The translations under genes and the position numbers were made by a program. DNA of 64,000 bases from Patiria pectinifera (taxonomy: Eukaryota; Echinodermata; Asteroidea; Valvatida; Asterinidae), in NCBI GenBank assembly GCA_029964075.1, contig CM057138.1:8612932-8676931 (forward strand), in the 5' to 3' direction. Of this stretch, positions 57,264-64,000 are shown in pieces (positions within the stretch are counted from its first letter, which is position 1; every line of letters starts with the position of its first letter). The notes beneath the pieces are model-generated. The model did not search any database. It saw nothing but the letters and a program-made list of their open reading frames with translations, and was not told the origin of the DNA.

Positions 57264-58125
57264 GTGGGTAACGTGTTTGAAACGTGAACTGGACGACGAC
57301 AGAAACAGAATTTTGGAGCGTATCGTCGAGAGATTTTGCCTGGGCTGCTGCTTAGCTAGCTTCAAGACGGGACGAAATACGGCGAACGGTTTTAGAGTTC
57401 GTCGATCCATGCATGCAACCGAGACCTGAGCTGCAGGCCTTCCCAATCGAGCCTGACTTGCTGAAAAGCGGACTGTCTGAGAAGTCCGCTGTGCCGTGAC
57501 AGCTGCCGTTTGATCTGCTGCGGAGTGCACCGAGACCCGTGGGCAGCGGACGTACGGTCTTCGCTGGGAGGAGACGGGGTCCGCAACTACACAAACGCCT
57601 TCGCTGGACGTTGAATTATTACACTTCGAGCAACGGCGGTGTTGCTGTGACGGATAGCACTATTTGGATGACAGAGGCGTGAAGCTTGATGTCCGAGACT
57701 CGCTTGGACTGGGCCTACTGGTGTGGGGAGCTCGAGAGGGCAACAGTCAAGTCGGCTACACCTGTACTGGAGTGACGGTTCAACGCTGCGGTGGATGAAC
57801 TGAGGATTGACAAGTCTCCGGCCTGGATCGACTGGTGAAACAGCTCATGGTATTGTAACTTCGGCAGGACTGATTAATGAACTTTCACCTTTAATTGTAT
57901 TTTGAACAGTACACGTGTAGGCTATAATTTCATTAAGGTTTGCCCTGAAAACACAAAAAAAAACCAGTTGTTGTATTGTTGAGGTGTGTTTGAAGTCAGC
58001 TGCCTAATACATGTAGTTTGCTCATTATCTCATTTACCTGTGTACATATGCAACAGTGTGTCCGAAGTTATGAAAGTTTGATTGAGAGTGCTTGAGGGAT
58101 TTTTTTGGGCACAGAAGCAAATATT
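57264..58125 (+). other. Gypsy 5' leader
   Basis: Noncoding 0.86 kb between primer site and gag, containing several short upstream ATGs. ORFs on - here are shadows. Confidence 0.6.
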
Positions 58126-59223
58126 ATGGCTAACTCAGAAACAGATTTGATAACCCAGTTGGTGACAGGGCTGACAAATGCCCTTAAGCAGGATAAGCCT
58201 CGGGCTGTATCACAGCGCCCAATCAAGCTTTCAAAGTTTTCGGGTAAACCCACAAGGGCAGGGGACCCCACTATAATAGAATGGTTAGATGAAGTAGATG
58301 TGTACATTCAGCAATGCAGTATCCCGGAGGATGAGCAAGCAAAGGTTGTTATTCAGCATTTAACAGGGGTAGCCCGGGAGGAGATTAAGTGCCATGGGGA
58401 TGAAATTAAAAACAATATTGCTTCCCTAAAGAAACTGCTTAAGAGGAGTTTTGGTGCGGACGAGACTGTTCAGTCTCTTCAAAAAGCCCTCTATGAGCGC
58501 ACTCAAAGGGAGGAAGAGTCACTGATGGATTTTTCTAGATCGCTTATGCGACTTCATGATCGAATCCTTGAAGTCGCGACAGAAGGCGAGAAAGGCGCCC
58601 TCAAGGGGTTACGCGACAGGGTGTTAATCAGCCAGTTTGTCGCTGGTGCTAGAATTCAATCTGTTAGGCTGGAGCTGCGCAGGCTTGAGTTAGCCAAACC
58701 TTCCCAAAGTTTCAGTGAGATGCGTGATGCAGCACGGGAACTTTTCCGTGACATTGAAGGGGGGTCACGCCCCAAACGGGGTCAAGTGCACCAGGTGTCA
58801 GCTGAAAGTGTATCACCTGAGGCTGAAGATAGTACACCGGGGGTCAAGGTCAATGAAATTTCAGTTAATAGGAATAATGACCAGTTGCAACAGGTGTTAG
58901 CACAACAGCAAGAGCTGTTGCGATGTCTCCAGTCACAACAGGGTATGTTGTTAAAGCAACAGGAGCAGTTGAATACATTGTTGAAACATGTACACGTAGG
59001 GCAAGATGCGAAAATTCCGTGGGTATCGGATACTGCCGTGAACAGACCACCCATGGTTTGTTTTTACTGTAAGAAAGCAGGGCATATCAAGGCTCATTGC
59101 AAGCGCAGAATTGCTAAGGAGGCAGCGACAACAGCTCAGCCATCACGCGAACCACAGTTAAGTAGTAATGTGCAGGGTAAAGTAGTCGGGGAGGGGTTAA
59201 ACCCCCACGCTCCACAACTGTAG
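58126..59223 (+). CDS. gag: Gypsy Gag polyprotein (365 aa)
   Basis: The ATG at 58126 (MANSETDLITQL) is preferred over the earlier in-frame TTG. Residues about 25-200 form a helical capsid domain (KLSKFSGKPTRAGDP, EWLDEVDVYIQQC, LKRSFGADETVQSLQKALYE, RTQREEESLMDFSRSLMRL), the retrotransposon gag pattern. A Gln-rich coiled stretch follows (QQVLAQQQELLRCLQSQQGM). One CCHC zinc knuckle (C-x2-C-x4-H-x4-C) is at 59059-59100, within CFYCKKAGHIKAHC. Gag assembles the particle and binds the RNA. The frame is intact and ends at TAG 59221-59223 just after a frameshift signal. Confidence 0.9.
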   Translation: MANSETDLITQLVTGLTNALKQDKPRAVSQRPIKLSKFSGKPTRAGDPTIIEWLDEVDVYIQQCSIPEDEQAKVVIQHLTGVAREEIKCHGDEIKNNIASLKKLLKRSFGADETVQSLQKALYERTQREEESLMDFSRSLMRLHDRILEVATEGEKGALKGLRDRVLISQFVAGARIQSVRLELRRLELAKPSQSFSEMRDAARELFRDIEGGSRPKRGQVHQVSAESVSPEAEDSTPGVKVNEISVNRNNDQLQQVLAQQQELLRCLQSQQGMLLKQQEQLNTLLKHVHVGQDAKIPWVSDTAVNRPPMVCFYCKKAGHIKAHCKRRIAKEAATTAQPSREPQLSSNVQGKVVGEGLNPHAPQL

Positions 59224-59237
59224 GCCGAGTGGTGGAG
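59196..59237 (+). promoter_or_regulatory. -1 ribosomal frameshift signal between gag and pol
   Basis: The slippery heptamer G TTA AAC (59196-59202) is in exactly the X XXY YYZ register of the gag frame. After a 7-nt spacer, CTCCAC (59210-59215) can pair with GTGGAG (59232-59237) as a 6-bp stem. Pol lies in the -1 frame and stays open from here. Location 18 bp before the gag stop is typical. Confidence 0.75.
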
Positions 59238-62033
59238 GACAAGGTCAAAAAGGCCTCACAAAAAGGAGATTCCCAATGTGGAAGGGTGCAGTCAGAGCCT
59301 TCCATTGATGAGGTGCTCTCTAAGTTGGTGCGAGAAAGCCCAAAGGCTTGTGTGACTTTGGCAGGCGTCAAAACCACATGTGTACTCGACACCGGAGCGG
59401 AGGCGTCTCTGATTTCTGCATCTTTCTACAGGGAGAATCTAGCTAAAAAGATGGCCGGGTTGAAACAGATAGGGACGCATTTGCGAGTATTTGGAGCAAG
59501 TTGCGTTGAACTAGCCATTGAGGGGTATGTTGAAGTCCCTTTGAGTGTTTACAACTACACAGTTGTAGGCCATTTTTTAGTAGTGAAGGATTCTGTGGAG
59601 GCTGACCCAAAACATAGACCTTGTCCAGTGTTGCTTGGATGCAACGTACTGCACTTACTGAAAGATCTTACAATAGAACCCGAGCATGAAGACGCTGGTG
59701 CATGGTCATTGGCATTACAGTGGTATGGGCTTTCAAGGGGATTGGACCAAACTGAAACTGAAAATATTGTCAAGGAGACATCTGGCAAGGGATCAGTTGC
59801 TGCGCGTACAGGCAGAAACCCAACCATGATATTGCCAAGAGAGGTGCGCAGCATACCGTGTTACTTAAGAGCACCGACTGACACCTTAGAGGGGTGTACG
59901 GTTTTGGTTGAGGGTCTGCCTGGAGTGAACGAAATGGGGCTCAGTAGTAGAACAGGGGAACAATCCGACTCTAGTACATGTACTTTGGGTGCCAACTTTA
60001 AGGTTTATGATTCATGTGAGATAACCAGGGGTAGAATTGTCAATGTGTTGGTGGCAAATGTGGGAGCCCATGTACTTGAAATACCTTCACACTTTAAACT
60101 TGCCAGCGTCACAAAGATCACTACCAGGTCTAGTGTTGAACTTGAGGAAGGGTCAGATGGGATTCATGTTTCAGTGAGTAATATCCTTTGTGAATCTTTG
60201 GGGTATCAGGAGTTGCCCCAGACTGATTTAGGCAAACCCGTGGACCATGATATTGAAATAGGTGATGGGGAGTCGTCGCCGAACGGCGAGTTGTATGTTT
60301 TCGAGGATGGTTCGGAGTACCAGTTACCCATTGGGTTAAGTCTTGACTTGGGTGTAGAATTGAGCAGGGAGGATCGGGATCAGATAGTACATTTGATTCA
60401 AAAACATGACTCAGTGTTTTCAAAAGATTCACTGGACCTTGGGTTTTGTGACCAAGTCCCTCACACGATTCGGACAACCGATGACCATCCGATAAACCAA
60501 CCGTATCGGCGTATCCCTCCACACCACCTTAAAGAAGTTAGGGAGTTAATTGAAAAATTCCTGGACCAGGGCATTGTGCAAAAGAGTAGTAGTCCATATG
60601 CGAGCCCTATAGTGCTTGTACAAAAGAAGGATGGGTCCTTAAGAATTTGTGTCGATTACAGGCGGCTGAATGCCAAAACGGTGCGTGACTCCTTTCCTTT
60701 GCCTCGAATTGAGGAGTCACTGGAGGCACTCCGGGGGGCTAAGTATTTTTCATCTTTGGATCTCGCACACGGATATCATCAGGTGGCGATGGACCCTGAC
60801 TCTGTCAGTAAAACTGCATTTCGGGTTCCCTTTGGCTTGTACGAATACACCAGAATGCCTTTCGGGCTAGTAAATGCACCAGGAACCTTTCAGAGGGTCA
60901 TGGAGATGTGTCTCGGTGACTTGAACCTGTGTGAGTTACTGATTTATCTTGACGATATTTTGGTGTTTTCGTCTACTGTTCAAGAACATATCAACAGGTT
61001 GGACAGGGTTTTGTCTAGGCTTGCTCAGTTTGGATTAAAGGTGAAGGGCTCAAAGTGCCACTTGTTTAGTGAACATGTATCCTACCTGGGGCATGTGGTT
61101 GGGCCAGAGGGTGTGGCTGTGGATGAAGACAAAATACAGAAAATTAAGGATTGGCCGATTCCTGAGAATGCCGCGCAGCTTAGATCATTCCTGGGCCTAG
61201 CTGGATATTATAGGCGCTTTGTGCAAAACTTCTCCAGAATAGCGGCGCCACTGCATGCTCTTATACCCTCACAGGCTAAGGGCAATGCGAGAGGCAAGTT
61301 ACCTAGTTTTGTCTGGGACTCAGATGCGCAGTTAGCATTCGATGCATTGAAGCATGCTTTAACACATGCACCAGTTTTGGCCTATCCCAATTTTGCCCAA
61401 CCATTTGTCCTGGAGGTGGATGCATCCCTGCAGGGTTTAGGGGCTTGTCTGTGTCAGGATGACGAGAATGGTAGAAGACATCCGGTAGCGTATGCCAGCC
61501 GCGGTCTAAGGGGTGTTGAAGCTAAATACCCGGATTATAGTTCCTTTAAATTGGAACTTTTGGCGCTCAAGTGGGCGGTAGTTGATAAGTTTAGAGATCA
61601 CCTTTTGGGGGCAACCTTTATTGTCCTTACTGACAATAACCCGCTTGCTTACCTCAAATCAGCAAAGTTAGGTGCTACTGAGATGCGTTGGGTTTCGCAA
61701 TTAGCCGCGTTCAATTTTGAAGTACAGTTCCGTTCGGGGAGAAGCAACAGATGTGCAGATGCACTTAGTAGGTATCCTGGGCATGCAAGTGATTCGTCAG
61801 AGGTTGAAGGTCTTATGCAGGATAAGTTGCACTCGACTTTACTTCCCAAGACGGCAGTAGTTGATAAAGTGAAGGTTAAACAGACACATAATGAAGTACC
61901 CACAGAGGGGCTGGACCTCCTGGTGTGTTTCCGTCTTGGTCGACGGAGCAACTTTCTTCCTTGCAAAAGGGTGATACAGAGTTGGGTTGTGTCTGGGAGT
62001 GTTGGAACCGGAGGTGGACACCAGGGGAGGTAG
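59203..62033 (+). CDS. pol: Gypsy Pol: protease, reverse transcriptase, RNase H
   Basis: Expressed by -1 frameshift from gag. Aspartic protease: TCVLDTGAEASLIS with catalytic DTGA at 59388-59399. Reverse transcriptase: SSPYASPIVLVQKKDGSLRI, VDYRRLNAKT, SSLDLAHGYHQVAM, FGLVNAPGTFQRVM and catalytic YLDD at 60945-60956. RNase H: FVLEVDASLQGLGACL, LELLALKWAV, VLTDNNPLAYL, SNRCADALSR. Motifs are all intact. The frame ends at 62033, while integrase continues in the -1 frame from about 61925. The ORF proper has no ATG of its own. Confidence 0.92.
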
Positions 62034-63433
62034 TGCCTGATGAACATGGTCAATCACCTAAGATTAAGTTATGGCTTGATCAGTGGTCACGTATTGTTGA
62101 TCGTGACGGGGTTCTTTGCCGGCGGGTAATTGATCCTATACATGGAGAATTATTCCAGATACTCTTGCCGAAAAGTCTTCGACAGAGAGTATTGGAAGGG
62201 TGCCATGACGGATGGGGGCACCAGGGAGTTGTCCGGACAAGTTCATTATTAAGGAGACGGGTTTACTGGCCACAAATGACGGCAACCGTTCGTCATTATA
62301 TTGACCATTGCCAGAGGTGTATTACTTCCAAGGTGGCTCAACCGCAGACAAAGGTTCCCATGCGTCATCTGCTGGCATTTCGGCCTTTGGAAGTTCTAGC
62401 AGTAGACTTTGTTAAACTTGACAAGGGTTGCAGGGGATTTGAAGATGTCCTTATAATGACAGATGTATACACAAAGTTTTCGCAAGCAGTACCTTGTAAG
62501 GATCAACACGCAGTCACAGTTGCTAAAGTGTTAAGGGACCATTGGTTCACAAAGTTTGGTATCCCGAATAGACTCCACAGTGATCAAGGGAGAAATTTTG
62601 AGGGGGATATTGTAAGGGAGCTTTGCACCTTGTATGGAATTAAAAAGACGAGAACCACCCCGTACCACCCTGAAGGGAACGGCCAAGCCGAACGCTTTAA
62701 TCGGACCTTGTTTGGGTTGATTCGCTCTCTGGATGAGCGTGACAGGCGCAAATGGCCAGATTTACTATCGCATTTAGTTTTTGTGTACAATGCAACACCT
62801 CATTGTACGACTGGGGTCCCTCCATACACTTTAATGTTTGGGCGGGAACCTCTGATCCCTTTGGATCAGATGCTAGGAAGGAATGATAGTAATTGGGAGC
62901 AGGACTTTGTTGCTGAACAGGGAGAATTGCTAGATCGTGCTAGGGAGATTGTAAAAGAGAGAGTAACTAAGCGAAATATCCAAAATAAGCAGCGTCACGA
63001 TAGTAAGCGTGTCGACAAACCCATACACTGTGGTTCACAGGTGCTTATGAGAAGACTAGCATTTAAAGATCGTCACAAATTAGCAGATAAATATGAAAAG
63101 ATCCCATATAAGGTAATTTGGACCAGTGAACATGGGGATGTTTTCCGAATCCGTCCTATTAGAGGTGGACCAGAGCGAATCGTAAATAGGAAATATTTAC
63201 GACTTGACCCTATGGCAGAAATTGATTCTCAGGGAAGTGAGGAATCCAGTTCAGATTCAGATTGGGATGTAATAGAGCAACCCGTAGAACAAGTGTTGGG
63301 TCAAAAACAACATGGTGTTGGCAGTGATAAAGTAAGGGAGCCAGGTGGCTCTAAGCTGCCTAGACGGTCTCAGAGAATTAATCGGGGCATGAACAGCAAC
63401 CCATTTCGACTGCCCAAGTCAGTTATAAAGTAA
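61925..63433 (+). CDS. Gypsy integrase region of Pol (502 codons, shifted frame)
   Basis: Open from 61925, overlapping the RNase H frame by 109 bp. N-terminal HHCC zinc domain: CHDGWGHQGV ... YIDHCQRC (about 62200-62325). Catalytic DDE core: LEVLAVDFVKLD, then HSDQGRNFEG and GNGQAERFNRT. C-terminal GPY/F-like module (KLADKYEKIPYKVIW) and an acidic-basic tail. Sequence quality is high and there is no internal stop. The frame change from RNase H sits around 61915-61930 and is probably one indel, although a second programmed shift cannot be excluded. Confidence 0.9.
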   Translation: MFPSWSTEQLSSLQKGDTELGCVWECWNRRWTPGEVVPDEHGQSPKIKLWLDQWSRIVDRDGVLCRRVIDPIHGELFQILLPKSLRQRVLEGCHDGWGHQGVVRTSSLLRRRVYWPQMTATVRHYIDHCQRCITSKVAQPQTKVPMRHLLAFRPLEVLAVDFVKLDKGCRGFEDVLIMTDVYTKFSQAVPCKDQHAVTVAKVLRDHWFTKFGIPNRLHSDQGRNFEGDIVRELCTLYGIKKTRTTPYHPEGNGQAERFNRTLFGLIRSLDERDRRKWPDLLSHLVFVYNATPHCTTGVPPYTLMFGREPLIPLDQMLGRNDSNWEQDFVAEQGELLDRAREIVKERVTKRNIQNKQRHDSKRVDKPIHCGSQVLMRRLAFKDRHKLADKYEKIPYKVIWTSEHGDVFRIRPIRGGPERIVNRKYLRLDPMAEIDSQGSEESSSDSDWDVIEQPVEQVLGQKQHGVGSDKVREPGGSKLPRRSQRINRGMNSNPFRLPKSVIK

Positions 63434-63734
63434 TGTCTATGTACTTTCTTTGAACGCTTGTTGCGTGCTGTACGTTGGGAAGTTACTAATGGAAAGGCTG
63501 GGGTATCCAGTTTCCACCTGGTGATCACCCATCTGTCGGCATCAACATGTGTTTGACAGAAGGTACATGAATTTTACAGAGTTAGTATTATGTCAGTACC
63601 TGTATGTATAATAGTAACCTGTTTTGATAACTTTCTTTCAGGTGTGTGGAAAGCCTTGTTGCTACTTCGAAGGAAGGTTTGGGGAATCCAGTTTCCTGTA
63701 GTGACAACTTGGCTAGCCAACATCTCCAGTAATT
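63434..63734 (+). other. Post-pol spacer with candidate splice acceptor
   Basis: Noncoding. TTTGATAACTTTCTTTCAG/G near 63640 is a good pyrimidine-rich 3' splice site that could join a spliced leader to the downstream frame. No LTR start (TGTAGCG) appears. Confidence 0.45.
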
Positions 63735-64000
63735 ATGGGAGGTTTTGTACTTTTTGGTCACAGTTTCGTAAAGAGAATGAGGAACAGACATGGTTTTGCA
63801 TATGAGGTCGAACTGCAGAGAAGCAAAATCCCTATCGCATGTATTGGCGAAGGTGGATTGACCTTTGACCGGGTCCTGTGTAACCAAGGCCGTTATTTCC
63901 GACAGTTACAGAAATTGCAACCCACAGTATTAATTATTGATTTGGGAACAAACGACCTGTGTTCGGTTGAACGAACCCCTAGCCAGGTTCACACCTCACT
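63735..64000 (+). CDS. SGNH/GDSL hydrolase-like ORF downstream of pol, cut by the window end
   Basis: ATG at 63735, open to the window end (88 codons); the preceding in-frame stop is at 63714. It begins MGGFVLFGHSFVKRMRN; the GHSF block is in the position of the SGNH motif I (nucleophile Ser). IPIACIGEGGLTF follows, with Gly in a block-II-like position. Then LQPTVLIIDLGTNDLC gives the block III pattern (G-x-N-D). These three blocks and their spacing fit an SGNH-fold hydrolase. Block V (Asp/His) would lie beyond the window. It directly follows the Gypsy integrase on the same strand with no LTR between, so it is probably a third ORF of the element; a separate gene or nested insertion remains possible. 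Confidence 0.6.
   Translation, partial: MGGFVLFGHSFVKRMRNRHGFAYEVELQRSKIPIACIGEGGLTFDRVLCNQGRYFRQLQKLQPTVLIIDLGTNDLCSVERTPSQVHTS

Larger units (their letters stand above)
56872..64000 (+). mobile_element. Ty3/Gypsy LTR retrotransposon, nearly intact, 3' end outside the window
   Basis: 5' LTR (56872-57242), candidate primer site, 0.9-kb leader, gag, pol (protease, reverse transcriptase, RNase H, integrase) and a further open frame with SGNH-hydrolase motifs. Domain order is that of Ty3/Gypsy. No second LTR is found before 64000. The single visible lesion is a frame change between RNase H and integrase. Confidence 0.9.

Overview
This is nuclear DNA from a metazoan, most likely a marine invertebrate deuterostome. 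The only recognisable host gene is intron-containing and ends in a complement C3-type C345C (NTR) domain. Everything else is dominated by eukaryotic mobile elements: tRNA-derived SINEs, hAT and Tc1/mariner MITEs, Ty3/Gypsy LTR elements, a non-LTR retrotransposon and a Polinton/Maverick fragment. I cannot name the species. There is no bacterial-style operon, CRISPR array or rRNA.

Layout. (1) 1-4.75 kb: last three exons of a C3-like thioester-protein gene (+), with an intronic minisatellite, a SINE and a TA-flanked MITE. (2) 5.7-7.6 kb: two hAT MITEs with 8-bp target duplications; the second sits in a decayed cysteine-rich exon. (3) 7.5-18.2 kb: a large inverted duplication with two diverged arms of about 2 kb around a spacer near 12.5-12.9 kb. 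Later insertions broke the arms: a decayed Gypsy element (itself carrying a 37-bp-TIR element) on the left, and a LINE plus a tandem tRNA-like array on the right. (4) 18.4-19.7 kb: about eight copies of a 163-bp satellite. (5) 20.5-51.9 kb: three tandem copies (11.9, 10.7 and at least 8.7 kb) of one composite unit. Each carries a LINE fragment, a hAT element, a 63-bp VNTR (1, 2 and 4 repeats), a fold-back GCTCTTTTC array, a direct/inverted tRNA-like array and a piece of Polinton capsid gene. (6) 51.6-56.7 kb: a 5-kb Polinton fragment that continues the third copy. (7) 56.9-64 kb: a nearly intact Ty3/Gypsy element that runs off the window.

How the parts relate. The Polinton fragment keeps major capsid protein and protease on + facing two small conserved proteins, packaging ATPase, a small membrane peptide and DNA polymerase B on -. 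Every large gene is broken by stops, frameshifts or a MITE, so it is a fossil. The 11-kb units appear to be tandem amplification of DNA next to this Polinton, because copies A and B end inside the capsid gene at different points. The Gypsy element has an LTR, gag with a CCHC knuckle, a textbook -1 frameshift signal, and pol (protease, RT, RNase H, integrase in a second frame). After pol comes an open frame resembling an SGNH/GDSL hydrolase. That downstream frame, the frameshift signal, the nested inverted duplication and the VNTR-bearing tandem array are the most interesting parts.
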